Origin: Maritalea porphyrae | GTDB lineage: Bacteria > Pseudomonadota > Alphaproteobacteria > Rhizobiales > Devosiaceae | DNA: 64,000 nucleotides | Reading direction: 5' to 3' | Assembly: GCF_030159895.1 (NCBI RefSeq) | Contig: NZ_BSNI01000002.1 | Span: 62,001 to 126,000 of the forward strand | Shown here: positions 1 to 8,791 of the stretch, one piece after another | How positions within the stretch are numbered: position 1 is the first letter of the stretch | Layout: each line of letters starts with the position of its first letter | Position numbers and translations under genes: made by a program | The notes under the pieces: generated by a model | Seen by the model: the letters and a program-made list of their open reading frames with translations, nothing else | Databases searched by the model: none | Told to the model about the DNA's origin: nothing

Positions 1-1
1 A

Positions 2-55
2 AAAAATACAAACATTGCCATGGCGCAATCGCTTAGCATCAACATTGTCGATTGA
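2..55 (+). CDS. 3' end of an upstream gene (unrecognised)
   Basis: An open frame enters from the left edge and stops at TGA 53-55; the last residues read roughly MAQSLSINIVD. A strong hairpin terminator follows 12 bases later, which fits the end of a real transcription unit. Too little is present to name the protein. The frame could also be chance, so only the terminator gives it weight. Confidence 0.35.
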   Translation, partial: KNTNIAMAQSLSINIVD

Positions 56-67
56 TGAATGAATTCG

Positions 68-100
68 GGTCGCCTGATTATGTCAGGCGACCTTCTTTTT
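68..100 (+). terminator. Rho-independent terminator
   Basis: A perfect 10-bp stem (68-77 with 83-92, loop TTATG) is followed by TTCTTTTT at 93-100. It ends the transcript arriving from the left. It also rules out the ATG codons at 59 and 80 as starts of the next gene, because they lie before or inside the hairpin. Confidence 0.85.
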
Positions 101-112
101 GGGAGCATTATC

Positions 113-802
113 ATGACCAGCACCGACTTTGACAAACTTGCAACCATCTATACCAGCGCCAAAATCAACCCTTGGAACGATCTATATGAGCGTCCAGCGG
201 CAGTTGAAATGATGGGCGAGGTCGCAGGCAAAAAAGTGCTGGATGCCGGTTGCGGAGGTGGCAAACATTCGGCTGACTTGATGGCCAAAGGCGCAAATGT
301 GCAAGGCTTCGACCTTAGCGCAAATATGCTTGACCACGCGCGACAACTATTGGGCAACAACGTAGAGCTCAAGGTTGCTAGTCTTGATGAAAAACTCCCC
401 TATAAGACAGGCAGTTTTGATGCCATTCTTTGCTCTTTGGCTATGCACTATTTGAAAGATTGGCGGCAGCCATTGAGCGAATTTCATCGCTTGCTCAAGC
501 CAGGTGGATCGGTGGTGATTTCAACTCACCATCCATTTATGGATCATGAACTTGCAGGCAGCGAAAACTACTTCGCTCACATGCTTATTGAAGACAGCTG
601 GGAGAAAAATGGCGAAACCATGCATGTTCGCTATTGGCGCCGCTCACTCTCACAAATGATCCGCGAATTCAAAGATGCAGGTTTTCAGATCGAGCAGATT
701 GACGAGCCCATGCCGTTGGCAGAAACCGCAGACCAATTCCCTATTGCATATGAAAAACTCACAACGCAACCGCGCTTCATCTTTTTCAAACTGAGCAAAT
801 AA
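113..802 (+). CDS. class I SAM-dependent methyltransferase
   Basis: Predicted cytosolic small-molecule methyltransferase of 229 aa. The Rossmann motif I is VLDAGCGGG (about residues 42-50), followed by an acidic residue in GFDLS at the end of strand 2 and a late motif FDAILCSLAMHYL. These are typical of the Methyltransf_11/25 (UbiE-like) fold. The ATG at 113 has GGGAGC just upstream and follows the terminator at 68-100; the frame is open further upstream, but that part contains the terminator. The acceptor substrate cannot be inferred. The next gene starts 22 bases downstream and may be cotranscribed. Confidence 0.8.
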   Translation: MTSTDFDKLATIYTSAKINPWNDLYERPAAVEMMGEVAGKKVLDAGCGGGKHSADLMAKGANVQGFDLSANMLDHARQLLGNNVELKVASLDEKLPYKTGSFDAILCSLAMHYLKDWRQPLSEFHRLLKPGGSVVISTHHPFMDHELAGSENYFAHMLIEDSWEKNGETMHVRYWRRSLSQMIREFKDAGFQIEQIDEPMPLAETADQFPIAYEKLTTQPRFIFFKLSK

Positions 803-824
803 TTGATAGGCTAAGGCAGAAATA

Positions 825-1304
825 ATGGGTGAAGTCTCTGAAATTTTTAATTGGCGCGAACTCGACACGCACATCACATCTTCGGGGCAGCCCAGTGCGG
901 CCCAGTTCTCTCACCTAAAGTCAGCAGGCGTGAAAACAATCATCAATCTTGCGCCGGAAGATCACCAAGACGCATTGCCAAATGAGCGAAAACTTCTCGA
1001 TGAACTAGGTTTCAACTACACAAACATTCCGGTCCCGTTTACTCAACCGAGCGACGAGACCTACAATTTATTCGTTAGTGCTATTCAAGCTGATCCCAAA
1101 GATCGCATGCACATCCATTGTATTTTCAACGCCCGCGTGACTGCCTACTGGCACCGCTACATTTGTGAATATATACCGGCGGACAGAATCAAAAGTGCCG
1201 CGATCTTGGACAGCATTTGGCGGCCCGGCAAACATTGGGCGGTCTTCATCGGGGACGAACACCGCGCAAATAAGGACCACGAGTATTCAAGCCTAGACTA
1301 CTAG
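825..1304 (+). CDS. protein tyrosine phosphatase-like protein
   Basis: A 159-aa protein resembling the DSP/DUF442-type phosphatase fold: an N-terminal SSGQPSAAQF segment, a strand VKTIINL, and a putative phosphate loop HCIFNAR at residues 98-104. The loop is Cys-X4-Arg, one residue shorter than the classical Cys-X5-Arg, and has no glycine, so activity is uncertain. No signal peptide or membrane segment is seen. It follows the methyltransferase by 22 bases and could be cotranscribed with it. The fold assignment is moderately firm; the substrate is unknown. Confidence 0.65.
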   Translation: MGEVSEIFNWRELDTHITSSGQPSAAQFSHLKSAGVKTIINLAPEDHQDALPNERKLLDELGFNYTNIPVPFTQPSDETYNLFVSAIQADPKDRMHIHCIFNARVTAYWHRYICEYIPADRIKSAAILDSIWRPGKHWAVFIGDEHRANKDHEYSSLDY

Positions 1305-1335
1305 TCAGATGATTAGCCAGAGTTAAAGCAAACAA

Positions 1336-1803
1336 TCAATTGTCGGCACTTGCCGCAGCAGCTTGCAAATCAACAATTACAATCTTGCGCATTTTCAACA
1401 TCGCCTCAGTGCATGCTTGGGCAATGACGGGATCAGAATTTCCAACCAATCCTGCAAGCTGTTTCGGAATGATCTGCCAAGACACACCAAACTGATCTTC
1501 TAGCCAGCCGCACATACTTTCTTTGCCATTATTGGCCAGCAATGCATTCCAATAATGGTCCAACTCTTTTTGGTCCTCGACCTCGACAAAAAACGAAAAA
1601 GCCGCGCTCTGTGGGAATTTTGGGCCACCATTCAACCCCATAACCCGCTGCCCATTCATCTCCCAAACAACCATAAAACTTTGTTGTGACAAATCTGCAG
1701 GAGAGATAATTCTCGCGTCGTCAAAAATGGTGCAATAGAATTGTGCGGCAGCCGCAGCATCATTATTCAACCACAAACATGGCGTTGGTTTTGGTTGTCT
1801 CAT
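1336..1803 (-). CDS. VOC family (PhnB/glyoxalase-like) protein
   Basis: A 155-aa protein of the PhnB-like vicinal-oxygen-chelate superfamily. It begins PTPCLWLNNDAAAAAQFY, contains MGLNGGPKFPQSAAFSFFVE, and ends with the family pattern GWLEDQFGVSWQIIPKQL. Such proteins carry two beta-alpha-beta-beta-beta modules and often bind a metal, but many have no known reaction. The chosen start is ATG 1803-1801 with AAGGGTG upstream; the frame is open for another 15 codons. It converges with the phosphatase gene, 31 bases apart. Confidence 0.75.
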   Translation of the reverse strand: MRQPKPTPCLWLNNDAAAAAQFYCTIFDDARIISPADLSQQSFMVVWEMNGQRVMGLNGGPKFPQSAAFSFFVEVEDQKELDHYWNALLANNGKESMCGWLEDQFGVSWQIIPKQLAGLVGNSDPVIAQACTEAMLKMRKIVIVDLQAAAASADN

Positions 1804-1922
1804 TTTCTGCACCCTTTGCGTTTTCAATTCGATCCAAGTGCCCGACAATCATAGAAAAGGTGATATGAGGCCAAATAATCTCAGACATCAACGCCCGTCG
1901 ATCTCGAATTTTCGACTTTAAT

Positions 1923-2612
1923 CTACCGACAGTCGTACAAATGCGAGCTAATATTTTCATCCAAAGCCAATAGATCCAAATCGGATTTCGCGCCAAAAAC
2001 AGCCATCCTGCCAACCATCTTTTGAAGCTGCGCAAACTCTTCAATCACGTGGTAACCTGTGCGATCAACATAGTCGTCGACAACAATGACCCAACCTGTA
2101 TCGTCACCAAGTGCCTTTATACATTTCAACGCACATGCCACACGAAATCGACCATCAATCAATATTAGGTCGGGTCGAAGCGTAGGTGGCATATCAGAGT
2201 AGGCTGCAAAGCGCGCCAATTGGTCATCACCGACATTTTTGAACTTGATCGGATAACCCCATGTGCCTGTCACACCAATATCGGCGTGTACATAATGTTG
2301 ATTGGGCGTCGCGTAGCCCGCATCGCGGATCGTTTTTTGCACGCTCAACGCAAACAACAAATCGCTTTCTTTACTGACAAATGGCACCCCCATTTTCGCG
2401 GCCGCATATGTTGTGCCGCCACTGCCAAATTCCAGATAGCTTTTTGCATTCGCCAAACGCTCCAAAAACCAATTCGTCGACGTCTGATCATCAAAGTAAG
2501 GACTTTCACCCGTTTTAAACAGCAGTGCTCGCTGAACCACATTGCAAAAGGAATGGTTATGGCGCGTCAAATAGACCAACGCTGACTTCCATCTAGGCCA
2601 TTTTTGAATCAA
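1923..2612 (-). CDS. SAM-binding/methyltransferase-like protein, function unknown
   Basis: A 229-aa protein with a motif-I-like segment YLEFGSGGTT near residue 63 and a later LILIDGRFRVAC, consistent with a class I SAM-dependent methyltransferase fold as seen in some glycan- or exopolysaccharide-associated proteins. The only start in the frame near the previous gene is TTG at 2612, which overlaps the stop of the uracil-DNA glycosylase gene by 4 bases (TTGA), so translation is probably coupled. The function is not recognised beyond the fold. Confidence 0.6.
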   Translation of the reverse strand: MIQKWPRWKSALVYLTRHNHSFCNVVQRALLFKTGESPYFDDQTSTNWFLERLANAKSYLEFGSGGTTYAAAKMGVPFVSKESDLLFALSVQKTIRDAGYATPNQHYVHADIGVTGTWGYPIKFKNVGDDQLARFAAYSDMPPTLRPDLILIDGRFRVACALKCIKALGDDTGWVIVVDDYVDRTGYHVIEEFAQLQKMVGRMAVFGAKSDLDLLALDENISSHLYDCR

Positions 2613-3187
2613 CCGATCAACTCCCTTACTCTTCGCTGCAACTTTGGCACGACCTCGTTTTCAAACCAAGCATTGCGCTTGAGCCAGATATTATTGCGCG
2701 GACTTGGATGCGGCAAAGGCAGATGGGTTGGCATAAATTCGCGCCATCTCTTCACAGTTTCGGTAAGGGTTTTGGACTGCCGAGCACCCAAATGATAGTC
2801 AAGCGCATAAGCACCGATAATCAGCCTCAACTCAAGTTGTGGCATTTGCTTGAACAGCTGATCATGCCAGGTGGCGCGACATTCAGAGCGCGGCGGCAGA
2901 TCTCCCGACTTTCCCGTTCCGGGAAAACAAAAACCCATTGGAACAATTGCAAATAGATCTGGGTTGTAAAACTGATCTGGTGTCACACCCAGCCAGTCGC
3001 GCAATCGCTCCCCGCTTTTATCGTCAAACGGCTTGCCGGTTTGATGCACAATACGACCCGGCGCTTGGCCTGCGATTAGAACTTTAGCTGTTGAACTGAC
3101 TTGCAAAACCGGCCTTGGCCCATGCGGTAGATGCGGCGCACAGATTGTGCACTGCGATATTTCTGCCAGCAAGCTTTCAAGCGCCAT
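2609..3187 (-). CDS. uracil-DNA glycosylase family protein
   Basis: A 192-aa protein of the UDG superfamily, which removes uracil from DNA for base-excision repair. Visible motifs are an N-terminal CTIC, the active-site segment AGQAPGRIVHQTGKPFDD (about residues 39-56) with SGERLRDWLG after it, and a C-terminal PLPHPSPRNNIWLK that provides the second motif with its HPSPRN. Cysteines recur through the protein, but whether an Fe-S cluster is bound cannot be decided here. It is the first gene of a two-gene minus-strand unit with the methyltransferase-like gene and is divergent from the SLC13 permease. Confidence 0.8.
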   Translation of the reverse strand: MALESLLAEISQCTICAPHLPHGPRPVLQVSSTAKVLIAGQAPGRIVHQTGKPFDDKSGERLRDWLGVTPDQFYNPDLFAIVPMGFCFPGTGKSGDLPPRSECRATWHDQLFKQMPQLELRLIIGAYALDYHLGARQSKTLTETVKRWREFMPTHLPLPHPSPRNNIWLKRNAWFENEVVPKLQRRVRELIG

Positions 3188-3345
3188 AATTAAATTTTCA
3201 CCTCTCAGCCAAGGTTGGGAAATTCCAACCCGATTGGCAAGTCAACAAGACAAAACAAATCCTTTTTGCCCCCTAGCCCTATCAAGATTAGTTTGCGAAT
3301 ATCGCGCAACAAACATGCGCTAAAAGCAATTGGGCCTGCCTCTAT

Positions 3346-5121
3346 ATGACACTCGATCAGATTATCCTGTTTACATTATTCTTTCTTGTCTTTGTGGGCC
3401 TGCTTTGGGGACGATGGCGCTATGACTTAGTCGCCTTCACCGCCCTCATCATCGCATTATTGCTGCAGGTAGTGCCAACGGATATGGCCTTCTCTGGATT
3501 TGGGCATCCCGCCACAATCATCGTTGCCCTGGTGCTCGTCGTATCGCGTGGGCTTACCAATTCTGGGGCGGTTGACTTGATCACCCGCTCTGTGATCGAC
3601 CAATCACGCTCCATCGGTATGCACATCACTATTCTGGGCGGCATCGGCGGCATTTTGTCGGCCTTCATGAATAATGTGGCGGCACTGGCCATGTTGATGC
3701 CGGTCGACATTCAGGCTGCTCAAAAGTCCGGACGCACACCTGGGCAAACCTTGATGCCACTTTCCTTTGCCACCATTTTGGGCGGTCTTGTTACCCTTAT
3801 TGGCACACCCCCCAATATCATTATTGCTTCAATCCGCGAGACCACATTGGGTGAACCTTTCAAGATGTTCGATTTCGCGCCCGTTGGCATCATCGCCGCA
3901 ATTGTGGGCATCACCTATGTGGCCACCATCGGCTGGCGGCTTATCCCTGAGCAATCGCGAAAGAAAAACGCCACATCTGAATTGGCCGAACTTGAAGGCT
4001 ATATTGCTGATCTCGTCGTTGCTGACGACAGCAAAGCCATCGGCCAAAAAGTCAAAGACCTTGATACCATCGCAGAAGAAAACGACTGTTATGTTTTAGG
4101 GCTCGCACGACGCGGCAACCGCCTACCCGGACGCGCGCGCAATGAAGAAATCAAAGCTGGCGACCATCTGATTATTGAAGCCTCGCCAGAAGCAATCAAT
4201 GCGCTGGTGGGCGCACTTGGTTTAAAATTTCAAAGTCAAACCGCTTCAAAGAAAGCACTCTCTGGCGATGTCATTTTATCTGAGGCCGTTGTGACACGTG
4301 AAAGCAGGTTGGCTGGCCGCACCGCGATGCAATCCAAATTGCTTGCGCGGTATGGCGTTTCACTCTTGGGGATCTCGCGCCAGGGCAAGGCCATCCGCAC
4401 ACAAGTGCGCAAGACCGAACTTGAACCCGGCGACATCCTGTTATTGTTGGGCACGCCGGAAAGCGTCGAGGACGTAATTGGACGCATGGGTTTCTTGCCC
4501 CTAGCGGATCGGCAATTGCCGGTCACACAATATGATCGCGCTTGGCTTGCGATTGGGGTTTTTGCCGCAGCACTAATCGCTGCAAGCCTTGGCTGGATAT
4601 ATTTGCCCGTTGCCCTTGCGGTGGTCGCCATCGCCTTTGTATTCACCGATATCGTGCCATTGCGCGAACTCTACGACACAATTGAATGGCCAGTGGTTGT
4701 CCTGCTGGGCTCGATGATCCCTCTTGGCGCCGCGCTTGAAACGTCAGGCGGCACGGAGCTGATTGTCAACGGACTTGCGGCCGCCACCAACGGCATGCCC
4801 GCCTGGGTAGCCCTCACATTATTGATGGCAGTTACCATGACCTTGTCAGATGTGTTGAACAATACAGCGACAGCCATTGTTGCAGCGCCGGTGGCCATCG
4901 GTTTGGCCAACCAAATGGGGGTGAACCCTGACCCGTTTTTAATGGCTGTCGCCATTGCTGCCAGTTGTGCGTTCCTTACCCCAATCGGGCACAAAAATAA
5001 CATGCTTATTCTTGGTCCCGGTGGCTATTCATTCTCGGACTATTGGCGCATGGGATTGCCGCTCGAAATCATAATCGTCGCGGTCTCAGTGCCAGCAATT
5101 CTTGTCTTCTGGCCGCTCTAA
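3346..5121 (+). CDS. SLC13/DASS family permease with two RCK_C (TrkA-C) domains
   Basis: A 591-aa inner-membrane transporter. N-terminal and C-terminal hydrophobic halves flank a cytosolic middle (about residues 205-385) holding two TrkA_C-type modules, including AGDHLIIEA and PGDILLLLG. The membrane halves carry the family's paired signatures, MNNVAALAMLMPV with LIGTPPNI, and LNNTATAIVAAP with TPIGHKNNM. Relatives are annotated as Na+/sulfate or dicarboxylate symporters; the substrate cannot be read from sequence. The start ATG at 3346 precedes the first hydrophobic helix directly. A GNAT gene follows 11 bases later. Confidence 0.88.
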   Translation: MTLDQIILFTLFFLVFVGLLWGRWRYDLVAFTALIIALLLQVVPTDMAFSGFGHPATIIVALVLVVSRGLTNSGAVDLITRSVIDQSRSIGMHITILGGIGGILSAFMNNVAALAMLMPVDIQAAQKSGRTPGQTLMPLSFATILGGLVTLIGTPPNIIIASIRETTLGEPFKMFDFAPVGIIAAIVGITYVATIGWRLIPEQSRKKNATSELAELEGYIADLVVADDSKAIGQKVKDLDTIAEENDCYVLGLARRGNRLPGRARNEEIKAGDHLIIEASPEAINALVGALGLKFQSQTASKKALSGDVILSEAVVTRESRLAGRTAMQSKLLARYGVSLLGISRQGKAIRTQVRKTELEPGDILLLLGTPESVEDVIGRMGFLPLADRQLPVTQYDRAWLAIGVFAAALIAASLGWIYLPVALAVVAIAFVFTDIVPLRELYDTIEWPVVVLLGSMIPLGAALETSGGTELIVNGLAAATNGMPAWVALTLLMAVTMTLSDVLNNTATAIVAAPVAIGLANQMGVNPDPFLMAVAIAASCAFLTPIGHKNNMLILGPGGYSFSDYWRMGLPLEIIIVAVSVPAILVFWPL

Positions 5122-5132
5122 AGGTTTAAAAT

Positions 5133-5594
5133 ATGCTATCGAACGAACAATTCGAGCGCGTTTTGACGCTCAACAATATCCACGCCAAAGAAACCTCATA
5201 TCTTGAAACGGCAGACCTAGAGCGGTTGATCAGCCGTTCCTACCTCACCAAGACCATTGGCGAACTGGACGCTTTTCTGATCACCATGAGCCATTCGTCG
5301 CCTCATGATGGGATCAATTTTTCTTGGTTCAAAGAACGATTTGACAGTTTTGCCTATATTGACCGCATCGTCACAGCCGGACATGCACGTGGGAAGGGCC
5401 ATGCGAAATCGCTTTATCTTGCCCTGATGGACAAAGCTAAAGAGGATGGCATCGATATGGTTTGCTGTGAGATCAATCATTCCCCGCCAAATCCAGGATC
5501 TGTCGCATTCCATGAAAAACTGGGTTTTGAAATGATCGATACGGCGGATCTGAGCGAGGACAAAACCGTCGGCTACTGGACCAAAAAGCTCTAA
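5133..5594 (+). CDS. GNAT family N-acetyltransferase
   Basis: A 153-aa acetyltransferase. The acetyl-CoA loop appears as GHARGKGHAKSLYLALMDKA (motif A, R/Q-x-x-G-x-G/A) and the C-terminal motif B as NPGSVAFHEKLGFEMI, the usual GNAT end. It lies 11 bases after the permease in the same direction, so it is probably cotranscribed. Its stop overlaps by four bases the stop of the convergent gene on the other strand. The acceptor substrate is unknown. Confidence 0.85.
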   Translation: MLSNEQFERVLTLNNIHAKETSYLETADLERLISRSYLTKTIGELDAFLITMSHSSPHDGINFSWFKERFDSFAYIDRIVTAGHARGKGHAKSLYLALMDKAKEDGIDMVCCEINHSPPNPGSVAFHEKLGFEMIDTADLSEDKTVGYWTKKL

Positions 5595-6511
5595 AGAGGA
5601 ACAAATACGCGGCGCAATATTTCAGGCCGTCCCGCCCGAACTGCGGACTTGCGTGAGGCGTGATTGTGGCGGTCAATAGTGCCAAGCATCAAGCGATCTG
5701 GCGTGGCTGCCGCGCGTTGGTTTGCAAATGCGCATTGCATTTGCATCGCATATCCATGCCCGGCATGAACAGCCGCAACGACCTCTTCTTGCACAACCTC
5801 GCCAGGCAACCACCCAATCGCATCTTCTTTTACCGCAATTACTCCAACAAGATGTTTGCTTGCATCGACATGGGCACCAAATAGATTGCCTTGTTCGTGG
5901 CATGTTTTTAGCGTTTCCATATCCATAGCGCTGACGTTTTTCGCTAAGTCAGGCTGAGTGCGTCGTACTTCGCCATAGCGCTCGACAATCAGCGCCTCAA
6001 CCTCTCGCATTTTCACATCTTGGGTAAGATTGATCTCAAGATTTCGCCGCTTCATTTCACTATATCGCGCTGCGTGAATGGATACGTCCAGAAACGCTTC
6101 AGGTGTCGGCATGGCATTCGCTGCAAGCGTCAAGCGCAAAAACTGCGGGCTAAACACTGCCCACTCATCGCGCACAACCCCACGCAATCCATCCATCTGA
6201 GAAAAGTTATGAGCAACCACTTCAACAAATGGTCGCATAATATCAAGCCCGTAGAATCGAATACCACCCAACAGCGCGCCGTTTTTCGTCTCAATCATCC
6301 GATGATTATAAGCCGAGGGTTCAACGTCAAAACAGTCGATATTATCGCTAAAGAGGCGTGCAAAATTAGGATCGTCAATTAGCTGAAACTGACGTTTCAG
6401 CCAGTTTGACAAAAGGGTGGAAGACGCACCAAACAAGTGGTTTTCAACATCCAAGTCGGGGACTAAGGATGGCCAAGATGATGGGGACATGAACTGGTTA
6501 TTACGCCCCAT
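5591..6511 (-). CDS. hypothetical protein, possible GNAT-like C-terminal half
   Basis: A 306-aa soluble protein. The C-terminal half has a degenerate acetyltransferase look: LFGAHVDASKHLVGVIAV, EEVVAAVHAGHGYAMQMQ and a final NHASRKSAVRAGRPEI that resembles motif B (N-x-x-x-x-x-x-x-x-x-G). I do not recognise the N-terminal half. The start is ATG 6511 with AAGGTG upstream. It stands alone, convergent with the GNAT gene. The function is unassigned. Confidence 0.6.
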   Translation of the reverse strand: MGRNNQFMSPSSWPSLVPDLDVENHLFGASSTLLSNWLKRQFQLIDDPNFARLFSDNIDCFDVEPSAYNHRMIETKNGALLGGIRFYGLDIMRPFVEVVAHNFSQMDGLRGVVRDEWAVFSPQFLRLTLAANAMPTPEAFLDVSIHAARYSEMKRRNLEINLTQDVKMREVEALIVERYGEVRRTQPDLAKNVSAMDMETLKTCHEQGNLFGAHVDASKHLVGVIAVKEDAIGWLPGEVVQEEVVAAVHAGHGYAMQMQCAFANQRAAATPDRLMLGTIDRHNHASRKSAVRAGRPEILRRVFVPL

Positions 6512-6545
6512 ATTTCACCTTACAAGCGTCGCTTTATGTGCTCAA

Positions 6546-7565
6546 TTATGGACGCGGCGGCGGCACGGGCGCGTTCGGGTCTTCAACACCTTGATCGTCG
6601 CTGCCACCGCCACCAAACAGGCTGCCGAACCAGCCGGTTACCTTTTGTGTAGTTTGATTGATTGCAACTTTGCGCTCCTCAGCTGCCCGAGCAGCCTCCA
6701 ACTTGCGCTGTGCTTCAGCTTCGGCGTCAAGTTCCGCTTGCGCCTTGTTTGCCATAGCCAGTTTAAATGCAGCAGCATCCGCTGTTTGCTTCTGACTATA
6801 TGCTGCCTGCATTTCCTTACTGAGCAATGAGGGGCCACAGCCGCCGGAGCGGTTTATGCCATATCGACCATTGCACACATCCCATTTTGGGCGTTCTTTT
6901 GTGAGTTCAAAATGGTCATATCCCACCTTGATGTCGCGCCAAAATGACAGGTGTTTGCTTTCGCTAAACGCTGCCAAATTTTCGCCCGTCATCCGGAATG
7001 GGAAAACTTGAACCTGAAAGCTCTTGCTGCCGCCTTTAAACGTTTCACGAGCCAGCGCATATATCTCTGCGATTTTTTCATCTGTCATCGCATAGCAGCC
7101 GCGGGACGAACAATCGCCATGCACCATAATGTTTGACCCTGTGCGGCCATGTGCGCGGTCAAACTTGTTTGGGAAACCAAGGTTGAATGCCAAGAAATAG
7201 TTTGAGCGGGGATTCATCAACCCGGGCGTTACATCATAGAACCCTTCGGGAGACTGGCGATCACCTTCTCTGAATTTTGGCCCCAGGTCGCCTGACCAAG
7301 CACAAATCTTATAGGTGCGGAAATGCTCAAATTTCCCGGTCTTTTTGACCTCTTTCCAAACTTCCAACTCGCTTTCGCGTTTAAAAATCCGCACAAGCAT
7401 TGGAGCGCCTTCGCTCGAACCCATTTGGCTCAGCCGCGCTTTGGTCAACGATGACAATGGAACATTATGGCGATTGCTTTCAAAACCTGTGGTACAGGCG
7501 GCTAAAAGCCCAAGCCCCAACAAAACAAAAACTGATTTTGCAAACTGTCGCAAAGCGCTGATCAC
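6546..7565 (-). CDS. L,D-transpeptidase (YkuD-type) lipoprotein
   Basis: A 339-aa periplasmic peptidoglycan cross-linking enzyme or relative. The N-terminus is a lipoprotein signal with lipobox LLAAC (Cys24). The catalytic site is HGDCSSRGCYAM (about residues 149-160), matching the H...S-x-G-C motif of YkuD domains. A charged, Ala/Glu-rich probable coiled coil (KAQAELDAEAEAQRKLEAA) and a Gly/Pro-rich tail ending PPPRP follow. I prefer the GTG at 7565 with GGAG six bases upstream; the ATG at 7604 would put acidic residues before the signal. Such enzymes make 3-3 cross-links or attach proteins to murein. Confidence 0.85.
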   Translation of the reverse strand: MISALRQFAKSVFVLLGLGLLAACTTGFESNRHNVPLSSLTKARLSQMGSSEGAPMLVRIFKRESELEVWKEVKKTGKFEHFRTYKICAWSGDLGPKFREGDRQSPEGFYDVTPGLMNPRSNYFLAFNLGFPNKFDRAHGRTGSNIMVHGDCSSRGCYAMTDEKIAEIYALARETFKGGSKSFQVQVFPFRMTGENLAAFSESKHLSFWRDIKVGYDHFELTKERPKWDVCNGRYGINRSGGCGPSLLSKEMQAAYSQKQTADAAAFKLAMANKAQAELDAEAEAQRKLEAARAAEERKVAINQTTQKVTGWFGSLFGGGGSDDQGVEDPNAPVPPPRP

Positions 7566-7676
7566 AAAATTCTCCAATTGCACAACTTCCGTGCCAAAAA
7601 GCATAAAGGCACCGCCAATAAATTACAGTTAATCATTTGGGGTGCCTAATGCTATTCGCCAAGGCCCGGATCACAA

Positions 7677-8633
7677 TTAGGTGAGATTTGAACCCATAGC
7701 GAGGAACTTCTCGCGACGGTGTTCACGCACTTCCAATCGGCCCTTGCCTTCAAATTCTGCCAAGAAGTCTTCAATCACCTTGTGGGTTGATTGCATGATT
7801 TCAGGCGCATGGCGATGGGCGCCACCGGCAGGTTCTGGGATGATTTGGTCAATAATGCCAAATTCTTTCAAGTCTTGCGCGGTGATCTTCATATTGTTCG
7901 CCGCTTCCTGTGCTTTTGCAGCATCGCGCCACAAAATTGAAGCTGCAGCTTCAGGCGAAGCCACCGTGTAGATTGAGTGCTCAAGCATCACAACTTTGTT
8001 TGCTGTCGCGATCGCAATGGCGCCACCAGATCCACCTTCACCAATCACAATTGCCAATGATGGCACGCCAATCTCAAGGCACATTTCGGTTGAACGCGCA
8101 ATTGCTTCCGCTTGCCCGCGCTCTTCTGCACCAACGCCAGGATATGCACCTGCAGTATCTACAAAGAACAATACCGGAATATCGAACCGGTCCGCCATAT
8201 CCATCACACGTACCGCTTTACGGTAGCCTTCAGGACGAGCCGAACCAAAATTGTGCTTGAGGCGCGATTCTGTATTGGAACCTTTTTCCTGACCAATGAT
8301 CGCAACGGGTTGCCCGTCAAATCGGCCAAATCCAGTTTGGACCGCAGCATCTTCAGAAAACTTACGGTCTCCAGCGAGCGGAACAAAGTCAGTAATTAGG
8401 TTTTTGATGTAATCGACGAAATGCGGACGCAAAGGATGGCGCGCAATTTGCGTTTTTTGCCAAGGCGTAAGCCGACCATAAATCTCGTGCAAAGCTTCAT
8501 CTGCTTTATCCTGCAAACGCTTCACTTCGTCTTCAATTTCCACCGCTTCGCCGCTTTGGGCGAGTGATTTCAATTCTTGAACTTTGCCTTGCAAATCAGC
8601 GACTGGCTTTTCAAATTCGAGATAGGACTGCAT
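7677..8633 (-). CDS. accA: acetyl-CoA carboxylase carboxyltransferase subunit alpha
   Basis: AccA forms with AccD the carboxyltransferase that moves CO2 from biotin to acetyl-CoA, the first step of fatty-acid synthesis. The 318-aa length and the segments SYLEFEKPVADL, LTPWQKTQIARHPLRPH, FVDTAGAYPGVGAEERGQ and GEGGSGGAIAI are characteristic. The start ATG at 8633 is the canonical N-terminus. It lies downstream of xerD on the same strand with about 160 bases between them, so it may have its own promoter. Confidence 0.97.
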   Translation of the reverse strand: MQSYLEFEKPVADLQGKVQELKSLAQSGEAVEIEDEVKRLQDKADEALHEIYGRLTPWQKTQIARHPLRPHFVDYIKNLITDFVPLAGDRKFSEDAAVQTGFGRFDGQPVAIIGQEKGSNTESRLKHNFGSARPEGYRKAVRVMDMADRFDIPVLFFVDTAGAYPGVGAEERGQAEAIARSTEMCLEIGVPSLAIVIGEGGSGGAIAIATANKVVMLEHSIYTVASPEAAASILWRDAAKAQEAANNMKITAQDLKEFGIIDQIIPEPAGGAHRHAPEIMQSTHKVIEDFLAEFEGKGRLEVREHRREKFLAMGSNLT

Positions 8634-8791
8634 TTTTATCCGTCTTTTTTGTCGTTCCTGCCCAAGGACAATTGGAACCCCACATAATTGCGTCGGAAAG
8701 TGGCCATTCCCCCGGTTAATGTCAAGCTTTGATGCACCAAATGCTGGGCAAATTCTTGACCCTGATCGCGATCTTTCCTCGTGATCAACGC

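Noticed and set aside
3213-3230. Inverted repeat GGTTGG...CCAACC between the UDG and SLC13 genes as an operator
   Set aside because: It forms an 8-bp stem in a divergent promoter region, but there is no second copy or adjacent regulator to support a function.
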